Counted from the stretch's first letter, positions 22,702 to 33,432 are shown. The stretch is 64,000 nt of DNA from an uncultured Candidatus Altimarinota bacterium (GCA_938015455.1 CALLPL010000018.1:1-64000); one strand, 5' to 3'. Numbers and translations are program-made. The notes: a model not told the origin generated them from the sequence alone.

Positions 22702-23394
22702 ATGGATTTTCAACTTATTTCAAAGCAGATTAAAAAAGGAGAAGAGATATCTCCTTTTTTATTTTTGAGTCCAAACTTAGAGCTTCTACATGGCCAGTTA
22801 GAATCAAATATTTTAAATATTCTTAAAGAATCTTCTATAGATAAGCAGAGTCTTTTTCATCTTAGAGATACAGGAGAAAGTATCAAAATCGAGGAAATAA
22901 AGAACTTTCTCGCTCAGGGAAATATTCGTCCTCGCTTTGCCTTCCAAATATTCTTTATAGAGGATATTTCTCGCATGAGTTTACAATCAGCGAACGCTTG
23001 TCTCAAGTTTTTCGAGGAACCAGGACAATGAAATATTATTGTTCTTACAAGTAATTCTGAGTCAGGAATACTAGAGACTATACTGAGCCGAGTACAGGTA
23101 ATCAAGGATTACGCTTGAAATAAAGACCTAGTAAGAGATACCTGATTTTATAAAAGTATGATAAGCTCACATGTTTCAGCTAGTTCTGATGAACTTGTGA
23201 GGTATTTCTTTTCAGGAAAATATGAGAAGCAGGAATATATAAATTTTTTATATGCGCTTATAGAATATATAGCTGAAACTTGAAACTATAGTCAGCTTTT
23301 AGATGAGATACACGAGGATATTTGAGGAATACTCAAAAATAACCTTCAGGGAAAGTATATTGCGGATAAGTATATTATACTTATTAAAAACTAA
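22702..23394 (+). CDS. DNA polymerase III subunit delta'-like ATPase (short)
   Basis: 230 residues. It has the pattern of delta'/HolB: LRDTGESIKIEEIKNFLAQG, IFFIEDISRMSLQSANACLKFFEEPG (like the family's DAMTxxAQNALLKxLEEPP) and a following TILSRVQVI (SRC-type sensor region). The N-terminal P-loop is absent, which is common for delta'. It would help load the sliding clamp. Convergent with, and overlapping by four bases, the TrmB-like gene. Confidence 0.75.
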
Positions 23395-24131
23395 TTTTTT
23401 CTGAGATATTTAAATAGAAGCTTAAATATCTTTTTTTCAAAATCAGCAAATTTTTGATTTTCGATAATAAAGGAAGTATTTGAGTTATAGTCTATTACTG
23501 CTACCTTGTTACTATATATGACTTTTGTGATATTATCTTCAAACAGGTCATAGAGTTTCGGTATGGAAACCATTTCTCTGTTTAAAACATTTTTTCCTCC
23601 TTCTTTTAGTCTCATGAGTTCATCACTCGTTATAACCATTCTCCCGATTTCTTTTTCTTTTCGTTTCTTTCTATATGATTCTGATAAAAGACTTCGTAGA
23701 TGATCTTGCTTGCGTGAACTGTATCTATAGTAGGTTTCTCCATGTTTGAGGGTTTTTATAATATCATCAAATATATATTTAATACTTTCTTGCGTATAGA
23801 GTGCTTTAAACTGAGGAACAGCATGCTTTTTTTCATATTGTTTTTTTAGAAGCGTTACCGTGTTTTGAAATTTCATTTTTTGTTCATCAAAGATATTTTC
23901 TAGATTTTCAGGGCTTTCTGCAAAAAAATACTTTCTTTTTCACCGTATACTTTCTCATACAAGTTGTTTTTCTTTTAGATGAGGGATAGCACTATATATT
24001 TGTACTCGATTACAGCTGCTAAAATGAGAAATCTCTGTAATATTTTGAGTCCCTTTTTCTAATAGGCAAAGATATATTTTTGATTCTGTTTCAGTGAGTC
24101 ATATATTCTGCAAAATTTGCTCATTTACCAT
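23391..24131 (-). CDS. TrmB-like transcriptional regulator
   Basis: 246 residues. N-terminal winged helix (about 1-70: ILQNIGLTETESKIYLCLLE, then THHFSSCNR-like recognition helix region and VQIYSAIPHLKEKQLV) fits TrmB family DNA-binding domains. The C-terminal part includes a coiled region and a beta-rich end (VIYSNKVAVIDYNSNTSFIIE), resembling the PLD-like effector domain of some TrmB proteins. Ligand unknown. Start at ATG 24131. Confidence 0.65.
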
Positions 24132-24295
24132 AAGTGTAATATTTATTTACATAATTAAATTATAGATATTTTACCTATTTAAAAATAAAAATAAAGACTT
24201 TAAAAACATAAATATTACATTTCTAGTATTCTCTTAAAAAATATCTTAAAAAGTTCTACAATTAAGATCGTACTTACTTTTTAATTTTTAGGGCT

Positions 24296-25372
24296 ATGGT
24301 AGATATATATAAACTTGGTCCCAAATGAATGTTATCACATGATTCAGGCTGAGATAACATTTTAAGATTTCCTCCACAAGAAAACCCTCGTTTACGTTTA
24401 GTAAAAACATCGGGTAAAGGTGATGCTAGTAATCAAACATCGGTTATCGGATTAGATATGCACTGTCACTCTACTCAAAGTGATGGAAAAAACACTCCAG
24501 ATGAAATTATAGAGGAGGCTAAAAGAAAAAATCTAGTTTTTTTAACTCTAACAGACCATGATGCTATTGCTTCTCATGAATTCCAGCAAAAACTTCAAAG
24601 TTCTGGTATAGAAACTTGTGACAGCGTTGAGGTTTCAGCTAAAGGCCTCCATCTTGTGAGTTATGCAAGAAGATTCCATAAATCTCTTCATGATGTTTTA
24701 GATAATACTCGAAATGGAAAGGTGAAAAGATATGAGGGGCAGATACAGAAACTTTTAGAATATTGATTTGAATGAAGCATAGAGTGATTTTCAATTTATA
24801 TGCAAGAAAGACATGGAAGATGATTGAAATCAGCTAATATTGGATTTTTAGTACATTACTTATATACAATCCCTACAAATAGAGCAAAAATGTTAGAGCT
24901 AGTACAAAGCATATGATGAAATAGTCAGAATGTAATTAGCTTATTTTACTGAGAATGCCTAAAACGAAAAGGGGCTTTTTATGATAAATACTGATATGAA
25001 TCTGAAGAATATGAACCAAGTGTAGAGACTACGGTAGATGAAGTCGTAAGCAAAGCTTGATGACTTGTATCTATGGCTCATCCGAACGTAACGTTTTGAG
25101 GAAATAAGTGATGAATACCAGAATTTGAGAGAACTATCTCAGACTATATTGATAAATGAGTTCAATGAGTGGAGGTAAATGCAAGGGCTTGAATAGACTG
25201 GATAGAAGTTATTATGAGAGTTCAAAGAAAATACAATATTATACTCACATTTTGAAGTGATTATCATGGAAAGAGAGACGACACACACTGAAATTTATGA
25301 GAACAAAATCCATATATCACACCGATGAGAGTCCGTGAAAATTATGAGAGACTACAGTCTCATTTATGATAA
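24296..25372 (+). CDS. PHP-domain phosphoesterase
   Basis: 358 residues. After a 55-residue N-terminal extension comes DMHCHSTQSDGKNTPDEII and TLTDHDAIAS, the first two PHP motifs that bind metals, later MAHPNV and TFGSDYHG for motifs III-IV. PHP enzymes cleave phosphoesters such as 3'-phosphoadenosine, histidinol phosphate or nucleotides; the closest described kind is YciV/RnaseAM-like. The last codon pair is TGA (Gly) TAA. Its end overlaps the convergent glycosyltransferase by nine bases. Confidence 0.8.
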
Positions 25373-26485
25373 CAGGTTTCTCTCAATAAATCCTACTAAT
25401 TTTTCCTGAAATACTTGCTTATCAAACTGCTCTGCATGTTTCCTGAGTACTTTCGTATTAAAACTCATAGTTTCAAAATTTTCTAGAGACCTATTTAAAC
25501 TCTCAGGAGTCTGCTGATCAAAAAAGACTCAAGTTTTTCAGTCTATAACTGTTTCGAGGGCTCATCACTTTTTGTATGCTATTACAGGAGTTCATGAGGC
25601 TATTGCCTCAAGAGGAACGAGTCCAAAATCTTCTTCTGGAGGGAATATAAATGCCTGTGCTTCTCAGTAGAGTTTCAGAGTCTCTTCTCTTGAGATATTG
25701 AGTTTCCAAGTAATATTTTCTTTAGAGCGAGCTTTTAGTGATTTATAGAGCTTGTTATCAGTATTTGTTACTAAAATAAGTTCTTTCCCGTTTTTATTAA
25801 AAGTATCCACGAGGAGGTCAAATTTTTTATAAGGAATACACCTTCCAACTGCTAGATAAAAATCCTGTTTTTCTTTTGCTACTTTAAAGTCTTGAATATC
25901 TATTCCTGGATAGACAAGCTCTGACTCACGTCAGTAGTATTTCCTTATGCGTGACTGAGTATTCTGACTATTTGCAACGAAGAGGTCAGGTCTTTGAGCT
26001 GCACAAAAGTCCCAATTTCTGAGCTTGTGAACAATTCGTGGCATCATAAGTTTTGCAAGAGGATTAAGGATGCCAAACTCCATCATATCTCGAAACTCAT
26101 GGTAGTGACTCCAGAAGTATCTCGTAGGAGTATGGCAGTAACAAATATGCAAGCACTCAGGTTTTGTAATAACTCATTTACTCTCAGCACTCGTTGACGA
26201 TATCACGATGTCATACTCTGATAAGTCAAAGCGTTCAAAGGCCATTGGCCTGAGAGTCAGAGCGAGTTTATGAGATTTGTTTAGTAGAGGAATTCTTTGG
26301 ATGAAGCTCGTGGTGATCTTTCTTCCCTCAAATACAGGATTTCATTCCTGATAAAAGACGCTTGTGTAGATATCAGCATCAGGAAACATCTCTAATATAT
26401 GAGAGAGAACGAGTTCTGCTCCTCACCAATCTTTGATCCAGTCGCAAACTATAGCTACACGTTTATTTTTGAGGCAATTTTTCAT
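25364..26485 (-). CDS. GT4-family glycosyltransferase
   Basis: 373 residues. N-terminal KRVAIVCDWIKDWGGAELVLSHIL (acceptor-side GGAE motif), HICYCHTPTRYFWSHYHEF and later DLFVANSQNTQSRIRKYYG are typical of GT4 transferases such as WbaZ/mannosyltransferases, with the C-terminal EDFG region (PPEEDFGLVPLEAIASGTPV pattern at about 25590-25640). It adds a sugar to a surface glycan or lipid-linked precursor. Substrate not readable. Neighbour WecG-type gene at 26901 suggests envelope glycan synthesis. Confidence 0.85.
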
Positions 26486-26505
26486 AGAGCACATTATATC
26501 TAAAT

Positions 26506-26538
26506 AAAAATACTTCTCAATGCTAGAGAAGTATTTTT
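26506..26538 (-). terminator. Terminator hairpin between glycosyltransferase and small ORF
   Basis: AAAAATACTTCTC (26506-26518) pairs perfectly with GAGAAGTATTTTT (26526-26538), 7-base loop. The stem includes the A and T runs, so it could work in both directions; in context it ends the minus-strand transcript of the 26581-26820 ORF. Confidence 0.65.
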
Positions 26539-26580
26539 GTGCCACGCGGCTATTTTCGGGTCAGGCTTTAACAGGTATAT

Positions 26581-26820
26581 CTATGCTGCCATGTATCAAG
26601 TTGGTATTTCTTCACCTAGAGAATCAATTCCATAAAATGCTCATGCAGATTCGAATCAACCGATTCTTTTTACTTTGTGTCATTCTGGTAATACAAAGAT
26701 TGTTTCTGCTGTTTTTCCAGTAAGCGCACTTTCTATTCCATTATTTGCTACATTTAAACTTGAAGGTGTTCCAAGCTTTTCAGGATCTAATCCTGGTACA
26801 TGTTCGGCAGAAAGAGTCAT
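26581..26820 (-). CDS. Small hypothetical protein
   Basis: 79 residues from ATG 26820 to TAG. Composition is soluble and glycine-rich (LGTPSSLNVANNG, FVLPEGHKVKRIGGFESAGA). No membrane segment, signal or known motif. A good terminator just downstream supports it as a real transcript. Divergent from the WecG-type gene. Confidence 0.5.
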
Positions 26821-26900
26821 AATTTTGCGTTTAGCGATTAATTTCTATACTAATAATATCACACTATTTTTACTCGGTCAAAAAAATGTAAGAAAATTGT

Positions 26901-27740
26901 ATGAAGATTTTTGAACTGGATATTCCGAAACTGAGATATAGCGAATTTTTAGAAGAAATTAAGAGTTTTTTGAATTCTTCGCAAGAAAGATGAAAGTCTA
27001 TTTTTACTCCGAACCCAGAAATTTGCTTAGCAACTCTAAGAGATAAGGAATTTTTAGAAGTTCTTCAAGAGGCAAATTATCTCACGAGCGATGGAATAGG
27101 TCTCTATTTGGGGTATCAAATTTCAGAAAGTGGCTATGGAAAACTTATAAACATACTTTTGTCTCCATATTATCTCTTTAATATCATCTTTCGTAAAAAA
27201 TGTCTCTACGAGAAATATGGAGACCGAATCTGCGGAAGTGACCTGACTCGAGATCTCGTGAAATATTCAGAAAAAAATTCTATTAGAATAGCTGTTCTTG
27301 ACCCGTATTTTCCAGATGATGTAGCAAAATGTAAATCCCAGGAGAGCTTTACCAAAATTATGAACGAAAAATTTCCTGGTCTGGGTTTAGATTTCTATAT
27401 ATTGAGAGAAGAAGAAAAAGAAGATATTTTTGGAAAGATAAAAAACTCTGATGCTAAAATATTGTTTTCTACGCTTGGTATGAAAAAACAAGAGATATCT
27501 GTGATGGAATTTCTTGAGAAATGCCCAAGTTTGAAATTAGGTCTTGGAATATGATCAAGTTTTGATTATTTTACAGGATTTCAGAAGCGTGCTCCAAAGA
27601 TCTGGAGAGATGTAGGACTTGAGTGGCTTTATAGGATATTTACCTCTCCTGGAAAACTCAAAAGGCTAAGGAGGATTTACCAAGCTGTAATTGTGTTCCC
27701 AGTAAAAGTTTTATTTGACAAAACAGAGAAAAAAAATTAA
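26901..27740 (+). CDS. WecG/TagA/CpsF glycosyltransferase
   Basis: 279 residues. IFTPNPEICLATLRDKEF, YLTSDGIGLYLG (family SDGxG, with the catalytic Asp), LFSTLGMKKQEI and LGIGSSFDYFTG...RAPKIWRD...LEWLYRIFTSP are the conserved WecG/TagA blocks. The family moves N-acetylmannosamine or related amino sugars onto undecaprenyl-linked GlcNAc for teichoic acid-like or common-antigen polymers. Start at ATG 26901. Terminator follows at 27782. Confidence 0.9.
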
Positions 27741-27781
27741 ATAGAGCCCGTGAAAAATCATTTAGAAAGACATACTTCTTC

Positions 27782-27813
27782 AAATCCTTTCGCTTTGTTT
27801 GAAAGGATTTTTT
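27782..27813 (+). terminator. Rho-independent terminator
   Basis: AAATCCTTTC (27782-27791), 9-base loop, GAAAGGATTT (27801-27810) and TTT. Follows the WecG-type gene by about 40 bases and ends only about 12 bases before the prephenate dehydratase start, so that gene's promoter probably lies in or before this hairpin. Confidence 0.7.
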
Positions 27814-27824
27814 AAAAATTTTAC

Positions 27825-28637
27825 ATGAATATATATTATCAAGGAAATCCAGGAAGCTATATGCATACAGCTTCACTTGCAATACAAGAGAATCTTAGTT
27901 GAACGATAGATTCTATAGACGGAAAGGCAGACTTTAAGGATGTATGGGAAGCAATCGGTACAGATAATATCGCAGTACTAGCTATAGAAAACTCTTACAT
28001 GTGAAGTATTCATCCGAATCTTCACGGTTTTTTGAAATATGATTGTAAAATAATTGGAGAGTATAATATGCCAATTAATCACTGTATTTGTTCGAAAGAG
28101 TCAGATATAAAAGATGTTACAAAAGCATATTCTCAAATGCCAGCATTAGAACAATGTCATAGGTATTTAAAAGAAAAGGGTATTGAACCAATGGTTTACA
28201 GTGATACTGCACTTTCTGCAAAACATGTTGCAGAAACTGAAGATAGTTGAAAAGCAGCAGTTTGTTCAGAGCTTGCTGCCGAAATATATAAACTTAATAT
28301 TTTAGATAAAAATATCCAAGATCAAGCAGAAAATACAACTCGTTTCGCTATTATTTGTCATAAAGATCTAGATCTAAATTATTTGGTAAAAAAAGATAAA
28401 ATGAGTATCTCGTTTGAGATAAATCACATGCCTTCTAGCTTGTATCAATGTCTCTGATCTTTTGCCTTAAATAATATAAACCTTACAAAACTCGAAAGCC
28501 TTCCAAGTTATAAATGAAAGGGGACTTTTACTTTTTGGCTTGATTTAGAGGGAAAGTCAGACGATACAGCCGTACAGTTATCTCTCAAGTGATTAGAAAC
28601 TCATACTAAGAATCTTCGAATTATTTGAGAATATTAA
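27825..28637 (+). CDS. pheA: Prephenate dehydratase
   Basis: 270 residues. MNIYYQGNPGSYMHTAS starts the PDT domain; IAVLAIENSYMGSIHPN and the TRF motif (ENTTRFAIICH) are its catalytic and substrate blocks, and a C-terminal ACT regulatory domain has NNINLTKLESLPSYKGKG. It converts prephenate to phenylpyruvate for phenylalanine synthesis. No chorismate mutase domain is fused. No other shikimate-pathway gene is in the window, which is odd for a reduced genome; the others may lie elsewhere. Confidence 0.9.
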
Positions 28638-28665
28638 AAAAAGACCTCTTTAAGAGGTCTTTTTT
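28636..28665 (+). terminator. Bidirectional terminator
   Basis: AGACCTCT (28642-28649), 3-base loop, AGAGGTCT (28653-28660) with A7 before and T5 after. It sits between the convergent pheA and DUF1508 genes and would end both transcripts. Confidence 0.75.
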
Positions 28666-28674
28666 ATGATAGTT

Positions 28675-29004
28675 TTATTCACATTCTTCCACAGGAGCTT
28701 CAGGAGCATTTTTCATAACAGATTCACACCCATTTTCACATCCATCCTTTGAAGCGTACATTTGACTCGTTCCAATCACTTGACCATTTCCGGCCTTGAG
28801 ATTAAAGTGCCATTTCCCATTTGCAGCCTCTTTGCATTCGAACTTATCCATGTCTTGAGAGTTTTTTCTTACTGACTCTATACCATTCTCACATCCATCT
28901 TTTGAGCTGTATCCTTCACTTGCAAGAATATTTTCACCATTTCCAGCCTTAAGACGAAATCTATGCTCTCCTGCTTTGTCGCAGTATACTTCAAATTTTC
29001 CCAT
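28675..29004 (-). CDS. DUF1508 (YegP-like) tandem-repeat protein
   Basis: 109 residues with two copies of the YegP unit: FEVYCDKAGEHRFRLKAGNGENIL...GYSSKDGCENGIESV and FECKEAANGKWHFNLKAGNGQVIG...YASKDGCENGCESV. Each unit is a small beta-sheet pair with the characteristic KxGNGxxIxxSxxYxSKxGCxNGIxSV pattern. Molecular role is unknown; the family is linked to stress in some bacteria. Contains no TGA, so it reads the same in both codes. Confidence 0.9.
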   Translation of the reverse strand: MGKFEVYCDKAGEHRFRLKAGNGENILASEGYSSKDGCENGIESVRKNSQDMDKFECKEAANGKWHFNLKAGNGQVIGTSQMYASKDGCENGCESVMKNAPEAPVEECE

Positions 29005-29075
29005 ATTTTTGAGATTATATTGTAAACGGTCATATTTTAACTATTTTTAAGATGATATCAAAAATAATTCACATT

Positions 29076-29528
29076 ATGATACAGATATATATATTCGCAG
29101 ATTCACATAAGCACTTCTCTGAAAGCATTTCAGAGTATAAAAAACGTCTTGGGAAACAAGTAGAGCTTATTGAACTTAAACCAGTAAAGAAATGAACACC
29201 GCAGCAAATTATCAAAGGCGAGACAGATGTACTTATAGAGAAACTTGAACAGAATTTACATCATAAAATCCTCCTCTCACCCCAATGAAAGAATCTCTCT
29301 ACCCTAGAATTAGGGGAAGTAATAGAGAATCAAAAAAACTCAGGCAAGAAAATAGTATTTGTAATTGGTTGAGCTAATGGACTTGATTACGATGTTCTCA
29401 GGCCACATGTTGACCTTGAACTCTCTCTCTGAAAAATGATATTTCCTCATAGTCTTGCACTCACAGTATTGTTAGAACAAGTGTATAGGTGTAATGAAAT
29501 CGAGAGAGGGAGTGGGTATCACAAGTAG
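29076..29528 (+). CDS. rlmH: 23S rRNA (pseudouridine1915-N3)-methyltransferase RlmH
   Basis: 150 residues. SPOUT methyltransferase features: KIVFVIGGANGLD (trefoil-knot SAM site), [21 protein letters not shown] and the terminal GSGYHK, all conserved in RlmH. It methylates pseudouridine 1915 in helix 69 of 23S rRNA. Stop codon is directly adjacent to the convergent end of the DUF1801 gene. Confidence 0.93.
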
Positions 29529-29954
29529 TTACTTTCCATATTTTTCCTGCATAATTTCAAGTCCTTTTTTAACTATTTCCTCAAGTACACTCATATCAAT
29601 ATCTTCGAGTTTCTTGATATTGAGACAAGATTTTCCAGCTTTGTATTTGCCAAGTTTTTCGAGGAGTTCAGACATAGTATCGAAGTAATAGCCAGGCATG
29701 ATATACACAGATAATGCTCATTTTCGAGGAGAAAAACCCGTTCGCATCCAGTCTCACTCGCAGGAAGCTGTCTTGTAATGGTAGCTCCCAAATCCGATGA
29801 TAGCGCTTCACCACATCTTTGCAGGCCCCCCTGATACTCGAGTAAACATATCTAAGAGTTTGAAACTGTCTTCACGCTTTATAGGATCTTCAATGGTATC
29901 TAGGAACGCTTTTACGTCAGCATCGTTGATCTGAGTTTTTGGGGTATATACCAT
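29529..29954 (-). CDS. DUF1801 (YdhG-like) protein
   Basis: 141 residues. DVKAFLDTIEDPIKREDSFKLLDMF, KMWGSAIIGFGSYHYK, TGFSPRKGALSVYIMPGY and GKYKAGKSCLNIKKLEDID match the DUF1801/YdhG fold, a small alpha/beta domain of unknown function found in many bacteria. Starts at ATG 29954, back to back with rlmH. Confidence 0.85.
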
Positions 29955-30029
29955 GAGATAAAGTATTTGAAATATAAGATATTTTCCTACACTAACCTAT
30001 ATTATATTTTTTGACGAGTTTTTTCAACT

Positions 30030-32117
30030 ATGGATATCAAAAAACAGATATTAGACGCATTACAGAATCCTGATTTTCCAGATTTAAAGTTTTTATATTC
30101 CCCTGAAGTACTCGCTGTTTCAGAAGAGATATTATGAGAGTTATTAGTAGAAGAGCAGGAGGATTTTCAGAAAAAACTTAAAATTCCAGATGAAGATATT
30201 TCTTTTGAGACTTTTGAGGATTTCTCGATATTAGACTACTTTTTTTGACTTCTTGAGCATTATCAATGAGTCAATAATGATGAAGTAATCCGCAAGATAA
30301 TTGAAAATTTTGAACCAAAGTATATAGACTTCTCTAATGAGGTTGCGTACTCAAAGAGATATTATGAAATGCTCAAGTATTGTTTTCAAAATGGCAGCTT
30401 AGATGCAGAGCAAAAACGTATTATGGAAAAGTCGGTAGAAGTCTATGAGATTCGTGGTATCGCACTTGCAGAAGCAGAGCAGGCGAAGTTAAAGAAAATC
30501 AATAAAGATCTCTCAGAGCTCGGACAGAATTTTTGAAATAATGTGCTTGATAGCCAGAAAGAGTTTGAGTATATGATCTCGAATGAAGATATTATCTCTG
30601 AAATGCCAGATGATGATAAACTAGTAGCTAAGAAAAAAGCAGAAGAAAAGAAGAGAGAGTGATATCTCTTTGATGCCTCACAGAGTGCATATGCTGCGAT
30701 TATGAAATATTGTAGTGATAAATCAATAAGAGCATACTTCTATACAGCACGGAATCTCTTCGCTACAGAAGAGTGAAGGAATAATAAAACAGTGATTCTT
30801 AAAATATTAGAGCTAAAAAATGAGAAAGCAAAGCTCCTAGGTTTTCCAAACTATGCAGAGCTCTCGCTCCACTTTAAAATGGCCGAGACTCCTGATCAAA
30901 TTATAGATCTATTTGGTGAGATATCAGAAAAAGCGAGACCAAAGGCCCAGGCAGAACTTAATGAAATTAGAGAGTATTTTAATCTTCAGGAATTAGTAGT
31001 CTCAGATCTGTCCTACTACGCGAGGAAACTGAGAGAAGAAAAATATGCTTTGGATGATAAGGAACTTAAAAAGTACTTTGAGTTCGAGAAAGTGCTTGAA
31101 TGAATGTTTGAGATAGTAAAGAGACTTTACGGGATTGAGATAAAGAAGATACAACCTCACCCTAACCCTCTCCTTAAGGAGAGGGAACAAACTTCAGAGC
31201 CTCTCTCTCCTTGAGGAGAGAGAATTCAAGAGTGAGGTTTTGTGTGAGAAGGGTCTATTTTTGACGACATCCAAGTTTATGAAGTCTCCCGAAACGGAAA
31301 ATTTCTTTCATATTTCTTTACAGATTTCTTTTATAGACCTTTTAAGCGTCAATGAGCATGGGCAAATATTCTCAGAGAGAACTTTAGGGGTAATAAAAAA
31401 ATAGTCCTCAATGTATGTAACTTCCAAAAATGAGCCGATGGAACAACACTTCTGACACTCTGAGACGTTGAAACCATGTTCCATGAATTTGGACATGCAA
31501 CGCATGAGATGCTTTCTCGCTCTGAGCACTCTGAGCTTTCAGGTTTTCACGTAGAGTGGGACTTTGTAGAACTTCCAAGTCAACTCCTTGAAAACTGGTG
31601 TCGTGACCCGGAGGGGATGAAGATTTTTGCGTCGCATTACCAGACCTGAGAGCCAGTACCAGAGGATATACTCCAGAAGCTTGAGCAATTAGATACCTTT
31701 GGAAGTGGGCAATTCGTCATCAAACAAAACGAATATGCAATGATGGATATGAGCTTACACACTGGGATAATTCCAAGCTCCGAATCGGAACTCGATACTC
31801 ATGTTCAAAAAAATTATCTTAAAAATTCCCTCTTTCCACTCAGTGAAGTATATAATCCACATACAAGTTTTTCTCACATATTTGATGGTGGGTATGCTGC
31901 AGGGTATTATAGCTATATGTGGGCCGAGATAATCGAAAAAGAGGTCTGGAGAGCCTTCAAGGATAGTGGAGATATATTTTCTCCAGAGGTTTCAAAGAAG
32001 TTTCATGACACTATTCTTTCACAAGGAACCACAAAAAAAGCCTCCGAACTTTTCAGAGACTTTTTTAATAGAGATGTTGAGATAGATGCGTTTTTGAGCG
32101 AGAAGGGACTTATATAA
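30030..32117 (+). CDS. M3-family (thimet/PepF-type) oligopeptidase with a repeat insertion
   Basis: 695 residues. Zinc site HEFGHATHEM at about residue 485-494, third ligand in DFVELPSQ, and the substrate-binding FDGGYAAGYYSYMWAE near residue 630 mark the M3 oligopeptidase/Dcp group. It degrades short peptides in the cytosol. Residues about 375-403 (QPHPNPLLKEREQ...) are coded by an 88-bp palindromic repeat inserted in frame just before the catalytic domain; family members have no counterpart there. The last 27 codons are duplicated at 32613-32695. Confidence 0.9.
31153..31240 (+). repeat. 88-bp palindromic repeat inserted in frame in the peptidase gene
   Basis: Begins AACCTCAC and ends GTGAGGTT, with two internal palindromes: CCCTCTCCTTAAGGAGAGGG (31166-31185) and CTCTCTCCT-TG-AGGAGAGAG (31203-31222), separated by a 17-base spacer. 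The right half (about 31198-31240) matches, nearly base for base and in opposite orientation, the end of the DUF559 element at 48981-49020. It adds about 29 codons with no stop in the gene's frame. I read it as a non-autonomous copy of that element. Confidence 0.8.
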
Positions 32118-32534
32118 CTATCATACAAAATCTTGTCTATCAGTGAGTGTCTTCATTGTTTTATCGATACAGATTTGCGAAGCGTCGACGATAGCAGCAG
32201 TATATGTTCCTCACATTCCGACCATAGGCATATATTTTATGTACTTTGTAAGAGTGTCATCACTTTCTATATCTGGTATTACACCTGGTGCTTCTGCTTC
32301 GAGTATCCTTATTACACAATCCCTTAGTTCAGCAGCCTGCTGAAATGATCATATGCCCTTTTGTTGAAGAGCTCTTGATATTGATGCATTGAACACTCAA
32401 CTAGGAATATTACTCATTGCCTTGAGGCCAGCATACCCAAAACTCATGCCGAGAATAATTAAGATTCCCCAGGGTCATATGCGTGCAGAATCAGATGATT
32501 CTGATGATATTTCTATGTTATCGAGAGGAGTCAT
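32118..32534 (-). CDS. Hypothetical protein with one membrane segment
   Basis: 138 residues. A short Ser/Glu-rich N-terminus, a hyd rophobic span (IGPWGILIILGMSFGYAGL) and a soluble helical domain ending in DKTMKTLTDRQDFVG. The frame stays open upstream to an ATG at 32576 (adding MLLQIYLIKPLVLN), so the start is uncertain. No family recognised. Stop is immediately next to the peptidase stop (convergent). Confidence 0.55.
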
Positions 32535-32612
32535 ATTCAGTACTAGGGGCTTTATTAGATATATTTGAAGAAGCATTGTATATTTTTAGAAAAACAGTCA
32601 AGAGAATAAAAT

Positions 32613-32695
32613 AAAAAGCCTCCGAGCTTTTCAGAGACTTCTTTGGCCGAGATGTTGAGATTGATGCATTTTTGAGTGAGAAGGGGCTAGTATAA
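32613..32695 (+). pseudogene. Duplicated 3' end of the M3 peptidase gene
   Basis: Reads ASELFRDFFGRDVEIDAFLSEKGLV followed by TAA. The peptidase itself ends ASELFRDFFNRDVEIDAF LSEKGLI-TAA at 32036-32117. At the DNA level the two tails agree over about 80 bases with roughly ten differences. There is no start codon or upstream coding part, so this is a remnant, left either by a tandem duplication followed by insertion of the 32118-32534 gene or by recombination. Confidence 0.75.
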
Positions 32696-32704
32696 AGAAG
32701 GGGC

Positions 32705-33274
32705 TTACTCTTCAGGAAGGTTTCTCATAATTTCTGTGGCCATAGCCTGAGCTCAAACTATATCTTCTTTTGCCATTCCTACTAATTGAGTTATAACCTG
32801 CTCTCCAAGTTCAGCATCGTTTATACTTAACAAATTACCTCAATCTTGGCTTCTTATTACTCGAATGGCTTGTCCAATCTTTTCTGGTTTTGAACTATAT
32901 TTTTCTAGTAATCTAAATAGATCACTTTCTATTAATTCTCTTGCCATTATTGCAGTCCTTCTTATCGAAGGTGAAGAGGTATGTATTTCGCTATGCCTAC
33001 CAAGAAGAAAAAGAGGTAGGTCTCATTTTTGAGGAGCTTGTTCCATGAGTAATCGTTCCTCTTCAACCGCAACATCAGTTATGGGTTTTTGCATTCAATT
33101 AAGAATTTGAGCGATAACTTTTTTTCTTCTTTGAGTTATACCATGTAAGAAAAACCTTAACTCCTCTGGTGTCACAACGTATCATGCTTGTCTGAGTGCT
33201 ATAAAAATCGGCTCATCATACGTGGGATTTCTTTCTTCTCAATCAGGGGATGAAAGTTCAGGTTTTTCAATCAT
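32705..33274 (-). CDS. Hypothetical cytoplasmic protein
   Basis: 189 residues. Mostly helical and charged: EEPIFIALRQAGYVVTPEEL-like N-terminal part, then LHGITQRRKKVIAQILNGMQK and MARELIESDLFRLLEKYSSKPE. No signal, membrane segment or recognised motif. It stands between the peptidase tail remnant and the ECF sigma gene. Eight or so TGA glycines confirm translation in code 25. Confidence 0.6.
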
Positions 33275-33396
33275 GGATATATGTTCTTAATTAGAAAAGA
33301 CTATTGATTAATATATAAGCTAATATGATATATTTGTCAATAAAAAATATCATATCTACTCGTATCTTCTAACTCCTGAGTATAATAGAGTCATAT

Positions 33397-33425
33397 TTTT
33401 GTCACGTTTATAGAAACTTTTCGTT
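33397..33425 (+). promoter_or_regulatory. Putative ECF-sigma promoter in front of the sigma gene
   Basis: TTTTGTCAC (33397-33405) then 16 bases and CGTT (33422-33425). The same pattern with the same spacing, and near-identical spacer end (TAGAAACTTTT versus TAGAATCTTTT), lies before the beta-propeller gene at 35082-35110. If CGTT is the -10 box, transcription would begin at or next to the ATG (33433), a leaderless mRNA. Confidence 0.5.
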
Positions 33426-33432
33426 GTAGACT

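Noticed and set aside
33325-33353. Inverted repeat ATGATAT...ATATCAT upstream of the ECF sigma gene as an operator
   Set aside because: Seven-bp arms of pure AT-rich character with a long loop are expected by chance in this composition.
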